Positions 54,352-63,984 of a DNA stretch of 64,000 bases are shown piece after piece. Made by a program: the position numbers and the translations under genes. Each line of letters opens with the position of its first letter. Positions within the stretch are counted from its first letter, which is position 1. The stretch is from contig NC_081546.1 in assembly GCF_901000735.1 (NCBI RefSeq), positions 935,001-999,000 on the forward strand, written 5' to 3'. Origin of the DNA: Corylus avellana. Taxonomy: Eukaryota; Streptophyta; Magnoliopsida; Fagales; Betulaceae. The notes beneath the pieces were generated by a model, which saw only the letters and a program-made list of their open reading frames with translations, made no database searches and had not been told where the DNA came from.

Positions 54352-55093
54352 GAGGGAGGCTCCCTCCTCCGCTCCCCCTTCCCCCTCTTTTTCTGCTCCT
54401 TTTTTTTCCTGCTTTTTCTTTGTTTTTGTAGGTGTTTTTTTTATAAAAAATCAGCAACTTCGGTTGCTACCACCCACCCTCTAAGATGCTGCGCCTCCCT
54501 TTTCCTTCATCCGCTTCACCACGTGTTAATGCTGGCTAGTGTCCATCATCTCTTCCACTTCGGTCGCTACTAATTTGTTGGTTGTGTTGCTTGTTTTGTT
54601 TGTTTTGAATAATAGTTTTCTCTTTAAATTTGCTCTCATGAGCAATTTACGAGGAAAATGATGTAGTTTTCCAACCGTTTTGGGTCAATGAGGAGTAGAT
54701 CTAGTCTTCTCATGAGCATATCTGTGCTTTTATCGCTATTTTTCTGTTAGGACTATGTTTTTTTTCTGTTTTTTGTTGTCCTTATTTTTGCTTGAATAAG
54801 GATTGTTTAGACCTTTAGGTTGTAGATGTGATATGTTTTTAGAGCGAGGAAGATGAGCTACCTATACATTGAGTTGAGTTTATCTGGTGTTATAATTGAA
54901 AAGTAGTAGGTTAGCGGATATTGATGTTATAGATAGGTTTTGAATGTTTGATTTTTATGTAAGAATCTATGATTTGTAACCTCGTAGCTTTGACTATGAT
55001 TTTTTAGAGCTTTTTGCTCTGTGATGTTAGAGTGTTATGCTCGTGATCCTTCTTCAATAAGACTGGAATTATAAAAAAAATTAAAATTAAAAA
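54352..55093 (+). mobile_element. Poly-A-tailed retroposon, copy C, with 17-bp target duplication
   Basis: A 742-bp insertion bounded by a perfect direct repeat AAAGTACAATTTATTAG (54335-54351 and 55094-55110). It starts with GGGAGGCTCCCTCC and CT-rich sequence, carries TTTGTAGGTGTTTTTT (54424), GCTACCTATACATTGAG, GGATATTGATGTTATAGAT, then GTAACCTCGTAGCTTTGACT. The perfect hairpin AGAGC-TTTTT-GCTCT (55006-55020) and ATGCTCGTGATCCTTCTTC follow, and it ends with AATAAGACTGGAATT plus an A-rich tail. Poly-A, a long variable-length target duplication and a 5'-truncated sister copy (D) point to target-primed reverse transcription. No protein of its own is visible. Confidence 0.8.
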
Positions 55094-55111
55094 AAAGTAC
55101 AATTTATTAGC

Positions 55112-55820
55112 GGGGATTGGGGAGAGTGTGTTGAGTTTTTGTTATTGTATTTTCATTGTTTTTAAATAAGAATGTATTATTTCTATATCTACTTTTAGTA
55201 ACGATCTATGAGTTTAAGTTTTATTAAGTTTTGTTTTCATGAATCCTTAAAAATAACGGATTTGTTTTTTTATAGTTCATTTTTTGTGAGCAAACTATAG
55301 ACAATGACAGATGAGTTAACAGACATAAAGAATAATTGTCACTATGGTAGAGGCAGTGAAGAGAATTGTGATTGATAGAGCACTAGTCGCGGAGAAAAAA
55401 AAAATGCTAAGGAATCAATGACCTGGTAGCGGATAGTGATGTGATTCATCATAATTTACTGTAGATTTAAAACTGATTTGGGACGATGGCTTTTCATAGA
55501 TATTATCTTATAAATTTATAACAGCCCGAGAGACTATTGTTTGTCATAGATAATGTTTGAATTGTGAAGATTTCAAATTGTATCTTTGTCATTGGAACAA
55601 GATACTCTCCATTTCATTATCCAATTCATTATAATTGAGGAGTATTTTTGTCTTTTTCACTTTTTGAGTGAACAAAAATACTCATTCACTATAATTAACC
55701 GGACATTATCCAGTTCATTTGAAATAGAGATGATCCTAATTCCTTTGGGGCATTATAAAGAACATTTTGCCTAATTTAATTGTTATACCAATGAAGTAAT
55801 AATTCGTTAAAAAAAAAAAT
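55112..55820 (+). mobile_element. Possible second retroposon at the same target site
   Basis: The 14-bp word TACAATTTATTAGC occurs at 55098-55111 and again at 55821-55834, on either side of a 0.7-kb segment that ends in an A11 tract. This is the same word as copy C's target duplication. The layout suggests a further poly-A-tailed insertion into the duplicated target. The body has no similarity I recognise; it contains a small MITE at 55600-55740. Confidence 0.45.
55600..55740. mobile_element. Diverged hairpin MITE, CTCTCCATTTCA ends
   Basis: The left end GATACTCTCCATTTCATTATCC and the right end GAAATAGAGATGATCC are inverted. The inner arms (GAGTATTTTTGTC... and ...GAACAAAAATACTCATTCACTATAATT) pair around GTCTTTTTCACTTTTTGAGTG. 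The outer words resemble those of the near-perfect element at 4118-4278, suggesting an older relative. Confidence 0.55.
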
Positions 55821-55835
55821 TACAATTTATTAGCC

Positions 55836-56880
55836 AAATGAAGGGAAACATCTCACCCTTCCAATGCAGCAAAGGAACGAAAATATATATATAGAAAGAA
55901 AAAATATATATTTTTCAAGATTAGTACGTTATTTTTCAACCAAAATAAAAGAAAGCAGACTTTACAGCAAGTTTAGCGTGTGTTGGTGTGAAAATAGCGT
56001 GGGGGAGAATGTCGTTATGATGGTTACCAACTAGTTTACAACCACACCTTGTTCAAAGTTGGCAAGAGTAGGACGCTCGCAAATTAAGAATATTAACACG
56101 ACTTTCTCTCCATTAATGACCTCATAATCTCGCCCCCATATTTTTATAATTTATAATTTTAGCCATAAAATAAATATTTATCAATTTTATTTGAAATGAA
56201 AATAGTCGTTTTCTCTGTATAGACTATATTCCTGCTTCCAATATAATACGAAAGTGTGGTGTTAAACATCTCCTCTAGTACCCGTAAGGATAGATTATTA
56301 GGATTTAAGCTCGTGTTAGAATATATTATATAGTTGGCCTACATGTGGACCACACTTGACAATGAAACGCCCCAGTTTTAGTTTAAAAAATAAAAAATAA
56401 AAATAAAAAATCCTAAATGAGTGTTTTACTTGAAGAGTTTCTTTCCTTGATGGGTGGTAACATTTCATGAAAGAAAAGGAACTACCGTACGGTTGATCTC
56501 TGTAAAAAAATAATAATAATAATAATAAATCTATGTAAGAGACCCCGCCATCTATAATTTACACATAAAGAAACTCTTCTTCTCTCTGGAATGATATCAT
56601 TTTCGGTGCAAATTCTTTACATTAAACAAATTATTAAGAGTTCCATGGATCAAGGTAACTTACCTTCGATCTAATCATGATTATTGATTCTTTACAGCCC
56701 CATGGCCTATATAGGATGATTTTTTTGTTTTTTTTTTTTTTAGCAAAAAAGGGTTGGAAAAATGGAGAGATTTTACTTAGACGTAACTATCGTAACTTTT
56801 ATTTGATGAGAAACTAATGTTTTGAAGAGACTGGATAGTATGAAAATCGTAAGCACCCTTTCAAGTGAGTTTACCAATAG
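55836..56880. other. AT-rich intergenic region, no gene seen
   Basis: No coding region or recognisable repeat beyond A/T runs and an AAT microsatellite (56508-56529). A GC-richer patch near 55975-56120 is unassigned. Confidence 0.55.
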
Positions 56881-56884
56881 CTTA

Positions 56885-57375
56885 AACTCTTGTTTAGAAT
56901 TACGTTTGAGGAGTCTTAAAATATTTTTAACTCTCAAAAAGTTCGTTTGAATAAAAAATTACTCGTTTGGTAAAAAAATAAAAAACGTTTTTAAGGGTCT
57001 AAAAAGCCAAAAAAATTACCAAAACGCACTTTTTAACAAAAGCTTAAAAATAAAGTTTTTGCCTAAAAACATTTTTTTGACTAAAAAGATATATTTTTCA
57101 AACGCAATCCCAAACAAGCTTAATCGCACCAAAATTTCATTAAAGTAAGAAAGTCATATTAATAAGAGTTTGTTTGGGATTGCATTTGAGAAATATAGAT
57201 TTTAAGTCAAAAAGAACTTTTGGGTAAAAGCTTTATTTTTAAGCTTTTGTCAAAAGTTTGTTTTTGTCATTTTTAGGCTTTTTAGACCCATAAAAGTGCT
57301 TTTAATTTTTTTAGGGCATTTTGAGTATTAAAAACACTTTTAGAACCCTCAAACACAATCTCAAACATGCTCTTA
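56885..57375. mobile_element. Large foldback element, GTTTGGGATTGC type
   Basis: The left arm (about 56990-57125), containing GGGTCTAAAAAGCC and ending with GCAATCCCAAACAAGC, is an imperfect inverted copy of the right arm (about 57165-57350), which begins TGTTTGGGATTGCATTTGAG and contains GGCTTTTTAGACCC. The spacer is about 45 bp. Both outer ends carry shorter repeats of the same words (CGTTTGAGGAGTC left, CTCAAACACAATCTCAAAC right). Two head-to-head MITE copies or one foldback element would both fit. A related copy may lie at 60320-60515. Confidence 0.65.
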
Positions 57376-57586
57376 GATGACCATGTTAACTTAAAGGGCT
57401 TGGCTCAAGGACTACACGTCTTAGTTTTAGTGGCATCCTTTTAAAATGTCTAATGTTTGAATTTATTTTAGTACAAACAATTTTTCTGGACAACGCATTC
57501 AATAATAATAAAAGAGACACTTTGCACGAGTCCAAACAAAGTAAATCCACAAAGTGACCTTGCCGTTAAAGCCAACTAATAATAAG

Positions 57587-57843
57587 GGGGTGTTTGGTAA
57601 ATGGGATGGCCTAAACACTGTAGTTGATGTAGATTGATGTGAAAAAAAGTAAGAATATTTGGTATAAAAAAAAATGAAAAAGTGGTATGGAAAAGTGAAA
57701 AAGTTTTGTTTTGTAGTGATTTTTTTATTTGAATAACAATAAAAAGTGAATGATTTGATATTAAAAGTGAAAAAGTTAGAATGTTTTGATGTTAATTTTT
57801 TTGAAAAATTGTGATAAACAGTGTTTGGGCAACCCATTCCCAT
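57587..57843 (+). mobile_element. hAT-like MITE, copy 2
   Basis: It begins GGTGTTTGGTAAATGGGATGG and ends with the partial complement GTGTTTGGGCAACCCATTCC. The interior (AAAAAGTTTTGTTTTGTAGTG) matches the reverse complement of the element at 29866-30142. There is no transposase. Flanking duplications were not resolved. Confidence 0.65.
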
Positions 57844-58517
57844 TAAAAATCAAAAAACAAAAAAAATTGACTATTCAACCCCAGCGATATATACGTATAT
57901 TAGTCCAACTCTCGTATGGGGCTTTCCCATCAAACCTATATAGTTAACGACTCGGCTTTACATGTCCCTTTCAGTAAACAACTAATCCTCCGTTTGTCTT
58001 GTTTCGGCTTTTTACGAGCGCGTTGGTCTGATTCCAACCATAAAAACACCTTTAATATTAAATGAAAGAGTTCCGTTGGCATACCTGCCATTAGCTAGGT
58101 GGGTGGTGGTGGTACCCAACGTTGACATCTTGGCTCTTTTTAACTCAGATTTACAAAAACAAAACGAATCTTAACTCGGATTTTTCCATTAAATAATAGT
58201 AATAATAATAAAAAAAAAAACTATAATTTTTTATTTTTATTTTTTAAATTACTTTTATGACAAAATAATTGTTGTCCCCACTGATACTGTGACACATGCA
58301 ATCTCTTATTTTTATTTTATTTTTTTATATAGAGTAATGCTAAAGAATAACAATAATAGGTAAATAAATAAATAAAAACATAAATATACAATTAAAAGGC
58401 ATTTAACACCAGAAAAACCCAATATGGTAAACGAAAAGAAACTAAATTTCCTTTAGAATTATATATTATATTAACAGCTTTGTATGCTGGCATTGTCGTA
58501 CATAAATAGAAAATATT
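57844..58517. other. AT-rich intergenic region before the copia remnant
   Basis: No coding region seen. A TGGGTGGTGGTGGTACCC patch lies at about 58098-58114. The word GAGTAATGCTAAAGAATAAC at 58333 resembles the start of the GAGTAAT MITE family, but its partner end was not found. Confidence 0.5.
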
Positions 58518-59196
58518 TGTTGGAAAAATTGATAATTAATTGACAATCAATTTTTCACTAACCCTTTATGTGAAAGACAAGTTTGGAAAGAAAACACGCG
58601 AGAACATACACCATTCACATACGTACACAAAGAGTTTACGTGGTTCAACAATATGCCTACGTCCACAGGGCGTGATCCGGTCTCCTTCTTTACTATTGAG
58701 AAATATTGAGTACAATGTTACAAGCCTGAATCGCTCAAGTTTAATATCTCAAACCCAAGCCCTTAACCCCTTGTACACCCAACTCAACTGTCCTTCTCAA
58801 ATACCCAGTAAAGAAAAACTTTCTACACTTTGTAAATGCTACAAAGTGCTTTCACCAATTTAGATTTTCCGGGTCCCCACTTAACCAAGGACTACATGTC
58901 CTTTTATAAAGGCTTAATCGCGAAAAATATGAGAGCAATTTTAATTTAATTGCTACTGGGAAAACAAAACTATCATGAATACGAAGTCTTTTCTATGATG
59001 AAAATAAGCATTGTAGCCCACATGTGTTATCCATACACGTTTTCTCCAAAAATCCAATTGCAAGTTGTTCTTTGATTCCTTTTAAAACTAACATTATCCT
59101 CTTATAGATAAATATGACTTGAGCCCACAACTTTGAATATTGATATTTTCCAGCAATTATTATCACACTTGTTGACAATTTGAGCCATTATCAACA
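58518..59196 (-). repeat. 3' LTR of the copia remnant (679 bp)
   Basis: It has terminal TGTTG...CAACA. The first 190 bp are about 88 percent like 59845-60035 by eye. Read on the minus strand it is the downstream LTR, directly after the purine tract. Confidence 0.75.
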
Positions 59197-59607
59197 ATCT
59201 CCACCTTGGCGAAAATTTGACAACCTCCACCTGAGACCTTAGGTCCACATCTTGACCGATGCCCATCCCCACGCCCTGAGATGTTGCACAAAACACTATC
59301 TACACCAACAGTAATAATTCTACAAGAATTATCATGCTCCACCATAAAGAGCACATGCACTTAGAATTAAACCATTCAAAGAATTTTTATTTTCGGCACA
59401 TGTCAAAAAAATCCTGCTAAAAAATATGGTGCAACTTTCATGTTTGGTTCCCCCGGAAGTTCATCAGCCATCGACACCCTTTTCCACCACATACCCAACA
59501 TAAAAAAACCAAACCAATGTCTCATATACAAATGTGGACCCGCTAATAGAACACATCCATTATCCTGACATTTTTAGCGGTCATGCCAGAGGATGTACAT
59601 GCCCTTA

Positions 59608-59790
59608 TCAAAGAGTATTATCATAATCGTCTCTCACTATAGCAAGAGAAACACTATTAGCGTTTTTTGAGCAATCTGCCGAACCTGCTCTTCTCAACGT
59701 TTTGTGTAGCCCAAATTGGATGTCCTTGACTTGTATTTGCCACAAGCCAAAGTTCATTATTCCGTCGAACCTTTTAATCTCAAACTTCAA
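59608..59790 (-). pseudogene. Copia gag N-terminal remnant
   Basis: The minus-strand frame reads KFEIKRFDGIMNFGLWQIQV then GLHKTL, which matches the start of Ty1/copia gag (consensus KFxIxxFDGxNNFxLWxxxV...QGLxxAL). It is in the expected place, just after the primer site. The reading ends after about 60 codons and no protease, integrase or reverse transcriptase follows, so this is a fragment left by an internal deletion. Confidence 0.75.
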
Positions 59791-59830
59791 GGACTACATT
59801 TCTTCTTAAATGGTAGAAATCCGCAACCAA

Positions 59831-59844
59831 GCTCTGATACCAAT
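59831..59844 (-). other. Primer-binding site, initiator tRNA-Met type
   Basis: GCTCTGATACCAAT on the + strand is ATTGGTATCAGAGC on the minus strand, the standard plant copia/TRIM primer site complementary to the 3' end of initiator tRNA-Met. It directly abuts the LTR that starts at 59845. Confidence 0.85.
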
Positions 59845-60180
59845 TGTTGGGAAAATTGATAATTAATTGGCAACCAATTTCTCACCAGCCCTTTATGCGA
59901 AAGACAAGTTTGGAAAGAAAACACGCGATAACACGCACCAATCACACACGTACACAAAGAGTTTACATGGTTCAGCAATATGCCTATGTCCACGGGGCGT
60001 AATCCGGTCTCCTTCTTTACTATTGAGAAATATTAGAATTGTTTCTCCTCTCTTTTTTTCTTCTGTTTTTTTTCGTGATTAAGAGTTGAGTGGGGTGTAT
60101 AAGGGGTTAAGGGCTTGAGTTTGGGATATTAAACTTGAGCAGTTCAGGCTTGTACCATTGTACTCAATATTTCTCAATAT
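59845..60180 (-). repeat. 5' LTR of the copia remnant, with inverted segment
   Basis: 59845-60035 matches 58518-58710 in the same orientation. After TTGAGAAATATTAG the sequence changes. From about 60080 to 60178 it is instead the reverse complement of 58696-58792 (shared words GGGTTAAGGGCTTGAGTTTG and TTGAGCxxTTCAGGCTTGTA). So the middle of this LTR is present but flipped, with a 45-bp T-rich junction. Confidence 0.75.
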
Positions 60181-60319
60181 TATTATTTTATTAGCAGTGG
60201 GACACGTGGTAGAACAATGTCCATTTGATGAAAAATGGACGAGTTGAATTCGAAATTCCAAAAATTGAAATTCCCTATAAATTTCAATAGTTTGATTTTC
60301 AACGGCACTACTTCTCGTG

Positions 60320-60515
60320 TCCTGATTGGGTATGTGTTTGAAAAGCATAAAAGTGCGTTTAACATTAAAAAATCGGTTTGAAAAAAAGAAAAAAAAAAAA
60401 AGTACATGTTTGGCAAAAAAACATTTTTGACAAAAATTTAAAAATAAAACTTTTACTAAAAAGTAATTTTTATTTAAAAACTCTATTTTTCTAACCGATT
60501 CCAAACATACTCTCA
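60320..60515. mobile_element. Possible MITE related to the 57-kb foldback
   Basis: Words such as AAAAATAAAACTTTTACTAAAA, ATAAAAGTGCGTTTAACATT and CGATTCCAAACATACTC resemble the arms of the 56.9-57.4 kb element. The left (TGGGTATGTGTTTG) and right (CCAAACATACTC) ends are partly complementary. Diverged; boundaries uncertain. Confidence 0.45.
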
Positions 60516-61107
60516 CTCAATTTCAAAATTGGCTTCCGTGCATTCAATCCCTAGATTAAAACAAATAAGGAGATCAAAGCAAGTATGAATTATTAGTGCT
60601 ATTATGCCCAAATCACCTAATCAATACTCTAGTCTACATCAAAATAAGTAAACCTGCAGTGCAAGGCTACACGGATTCATGATATCAAAATCATGGTGCC
60701 CTGCCCTAGCTACCATGAATGTTCACTATTCATTTAATTTCAATCTTTTTTCATAAGAGCTGAAAATGCTAAAAAAATCTATGATCGATCTTGTAACTCA
60801 TTTCCATATATTCTTAAATTGTTTGCACCCTTACACGTGATAGTGGTGCCATTAAGACTAAAATCTTTACTACTTGAACCAATTTTTTTTTGGAGTTATT
60901 TCGTACTATATATTAACTATGTTACTATCTATATTTTATTTCAAATGGGATCGAGGAAAAATTATTTTAAACCAGCTTTTTATTTAATGACCTAGAAAAA
61001 GCAAGTAAATTTTAATTTACTTGTTTTTTTAATTATTTTTTATTAATGTAAATTTTGATTATAAGTAATTATTTAATATGGTGGAAGAGTACATGACTAA
61101 ATATTAT

Positions 61108-61451
61108 GTTGGTCCAGACCTTTGGGTTGAAGATGTAAACGATATTCTCAGGTTGAGAAGGATGAGTATCGACTTGGAGATTTTCTCCTCCTCTCAAGGC
61201 CGAAGAATAAGCGCTACCTATGTAGTGGATTGTGTCTGTTTGGTATAGATTTCATATTAAACCTGTTAGTCAGGGATTAGCAGATGATTTTGTTATGATT
61301 GATTTGGTATGATTGGTGAATTTGTAATTTTAGTTTCAGCTATGATTTGCTTCAGAGCTTTTTGCTCTATTTGTAAGAGTTTTTTTGCTCGCAATTTTTA
61401 TGAATGAATGAGAATGGAATGTTTCCCTTTCAAAAAAAAAGAAAAAAAAAA
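61108..61451 (+). mobile_element. Poly-A-tailed retroposon, copy D, 5'-truncated
   Basis: A 344-bp insertion between GACTAAATATTAT (61095-61107) and GACTAAATGTTAT (61452-61464), a 13-bp target duplication with one mismatch. It contains CGCTACCTATGTAG, TTCAGCTATGATTTGC, the perfect hairpin AGAGC-TTTTT-GCTCT (61354-61368), TTTTTTTGCTCGCAATTT and an A-rich tail after CCCTTTC. It lacks the 5' CT-rich half found in copies B and C. Shared 3' end with a truncated 5' end is the pattern of LINE-style insertion. Confidence 0.8.
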
Positions 61452-61464
61452 GACTAAATGTTAT

Positions 61465-62296
61465 AAGTTTAAATTCCGACTTTACAATTTAACTTCATTT
61501 TAATTATACATTTTAGGTGCTAGGTATAGTTAGTAAAAAAGAGTCTTAATATTAAAGTATTAATTTAAATAATTAAATCTATCAAAACAAATAATCAATA
61601 ACCTTCCTTATTTATCACTTTACCAAAAAAAAAAAAAAAAAAACCTTCCCACTTTTTGGTCAGGAAGTTTGTTAACTTTGAAGGAGAAAACTTTGTCAGA
61701 GACACGAGCCACGCGTGACTCCATAAACTGATAAAAGAAGCAGCAGGAGCATGTGTCTTCCCATACTCCCAGTAGCATCAGAACTTTTTTTTCGTAAACG
61801 ACGTAGATGCACTAATGATGTGGGACCTACTTTTGACTTCAGGGCCACTTGAAGACGTGCACGGTGGCCATGATCATCTGCATGCGCAGATTTTGCCGTC
61901 AACTTTTCAAGGACCTGCACAGAGCCACGTGGGTTTCTGCAAATTTTGATTTGTACAATTGTACTCGGTTTCACACACTAGTGTAGCTCTTCTTGGAATA
62001 GTATTTCTTTTTCTTTAGTCGTAAAATAAACAAAAAAGTTTAAATTTATGTAATAGAATTAATTATGAGAATTATGATTAATTATGATTATGATTAGACT
62101 CGCATCGCATGCCGGCCATGCAATCTTTAAATGAAAATTTCGAACAAAACTATCAAAGTAACATGATCACACTCGGAGTTCGAACAATCCTTCCCCACTC
62201 TCTTACAAATTTCAATTTAATAGAAATAAAAAATTTCTTAATTAAGAAAAAAAAAACGTTGTCTGTGTTCTGAAAATAATAACGTGACGTAGAGAT
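61465..62296. other. Intergenic region with a GC-richer patch
   Basis: A degenerate TRIM-like word TTAAAGTATTAATTTAAATA at 61552 is followed by an A run. The patch 61690-61980 is GC-richer, with ACGTG words (GACGTGCACG 61854-61863, GCCACGTGGG 61923-61932), and could be a promoter or a relic. Its minus ORF (61696-61974) has no recognised domain. Confidence 0.4.
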
Positions 62297-62580
62297 AAAG
62301 TTATTTATGTCGTTCTTTTGATTTGAAAATTCCTAGGAACAGTACGGGAATTGGAATTGTATAATGTTAGATATTTCAAAGCATCAAACCCTTTCAACAT
62401 CCCAAGCCACTATTCAAATCCTTTTTGAGTTTGGATTATAAAGTTATTTATGTCGTTCTTTTGATTTGAAAATTTCTAGGAACAGTACGGGAATTGGAAT
62501 TGTATAATGTTAGATATTTCAAAGCATTAAACCCTTTGAACATCCCAAGCTACTATTCAAATCCTTTGAGTTTGGATTAT
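62297..62580. repeat. 142-bp tandem duplication
   Basis: Two adjacent copies (62297-62439 and about 62440-62580) of a unit beginning AAAGTTATTTATGTCGTTC and ending GAGTTTGGATTAT. They differ at a handful of positions, such as AATTCC versus AATTTC and CAACATC versus GAACATC. Non-coding; the origin is unknown. Confidence 0.9.
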
Positions 62581-63499
62581 TCGTTCAATAACGCGTGAGA
62601 TAAAATTGTTTTCATTATTTATTTATTTTGTTGAAAGGAATCGTTTTCATTATTGAAAGAGGTAGAAGAAGCTTGGAAAGCAAGGACTTGACGACTCCCA
62701 GATTTTAAAAAGAGTGGTGGCTTGACCTTTTGCTTTTGCGAATAATGAAAACCAACAAAATAGAATTTAAAAAAAGAAAAGAAAAGAAAAGTATTTCTTC
62801 GATGATTTTAGCCCTTATACATATTTTGAGCTTTTACAAGCTTTTGAGAGGACAAATTATGAAAATTGTTTGAGTTATTACAACTTTCACCGTAACTTTT
62901 TAACAAATTTAAGTGATAGTTTTCATCTTATAAAAATGAGTGTCAGGTAAACAGTTACAGTAGATTCCATAGTTAGTGGTTGACGTGATAAGTTTAACGT
63001 GAACTACTACTTTAATTTATAAATATGAAAAGTGTTGCGTGAACCGTAACATATTTAGACTTAAGTTTGTAGTAATTAAAAGTTATATAATACTCCTAAC
63101 AACCCTCAAAATGCAATTATATAACTAAACATCATGACGGGATAAGCCAATTATGTGTTTTTATTTAAACTTCGGGTGACTTCCCTCTATAATAAATCAT
63201 TATTGCTGGATGTTATGTTTCTCTGCCTGCCTCTTTTCCTTTTGGGACGGATGAATCATTTGAGCACTGTTCTATTACTCTATGATAAGAGTAATCTACT
63301 CTGGAAGCTGGCGCCTAAACCAACTGCTTTGAGAATAGTATTTGCGCAGCGAGATTAGTGCTAAAAGTAACAATAAGCACATCAACAACTATCTGGATCA
63401 ATTGCTTTTTTTTTTTTTCTTAAGAAAAAAAATACAAAGAATAATTTAAAATCATAACATAATATAAGATAAATGTGTAATATTTAATGTTATGGCCAG
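62581..63499. other. AT-rich intergenic region, no gene seen
   Basis: Poly-purine and T/A runs and short ORFs only. The ORF at 63155-63358 has no recognised domain and no splice partners. Confidence 0.55.
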
Positions 63500-63984
63500 G
63501 GATCCGAATCCCCTCCAATTGAAGGGTTAATTGGAGATTCTCCAATTGTCCAGCTAGACTGTTCATTTTGATCTAATGCTCTACAAAATGCCATGTGTCC
63601 CACTATAATTAAATAATAAAATATTATTTAATTTTAAAAAAATTAATAATAATAATAAAAATTAATATTTTTTATAAAATAATATGGGATGGCCGGCCAC
63701 CCCATCTGAGCCATGGGGATGGCGTTGCCCACCCTTTAAGGCCACAGGAGTGCTTTGGCCACCTCTAACCGGCCCTTTTGGAGTGGCCGGCCACCTTATA
63801 GTTTTAACAAAATTATTTTAATTTTTTATTATTTTAATTTTATTTTCTTTTAAAATTTTATTAATATTTTGTTATTAAAAGTTAAGTGAGACATGTGACA
63901 TGAACTGCTAAATAAAAATAAACAATTAGGATCAACAATTAAAGAACCTCTAATTTTTCCTCCAATTAGAAGGTATTCGGATCC
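63500..63984. mobile_element. GGATCCGAAT-ended inverted-repeat element
   Basis: A 485-bp element starting GGATCCGAATCCCCTCCAAT and ending ATTAGAAGGTATTCGGATCC, an inverted match over about 22 bp with a few mismatches. The interior has an AT-rich frame around a GC-rich core with two inverted or direct GTGGCCGGCCACC-type palindromes (63691-63704 and 63783-63796). No coding sequence or clear target duplication, and the window ends 16 bp later. Confidence 0.65.

Larger units (their letters stand above)
58518..60180 (-). mobile_element. Deleted, rearranged Ty1/copia-type LTR element
   Basis: Minus-strand LTR retrotransposon remnant. A full LTR of 679 bp (58518-59196) starts TGTTGG and ends CAACA on the + strand. 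A second, partial LTR starts at 59845 with matching sequence. Just inside the latter is GCTCTGATACCAAT (59831-59844), the complement of the initiator tRNA-Met primer site ATTGGTATCAGAGC. Just inside the former is the purine-rich CCAAGGTGGAGATTG (minus). Only about 650 bp of internal sequence remains, with a copia-type gag start. Part of the second LTR is inverted (60080-60178). It is non-autonomous and dead. Confidence 0.8.

Noticed and set aside
58540..58863. 107-codon ORF at 58.5 kb
   Set aside because: Lies within the copia LTR and recurs in the second LTR at 59867; a by-product of LTR sequence.
61696..61974. 92-codon minus ORF in a GC-richer patch
   Set aside because: No recognised domain, no partner exons; composition could reflect a promoter or relic instead.
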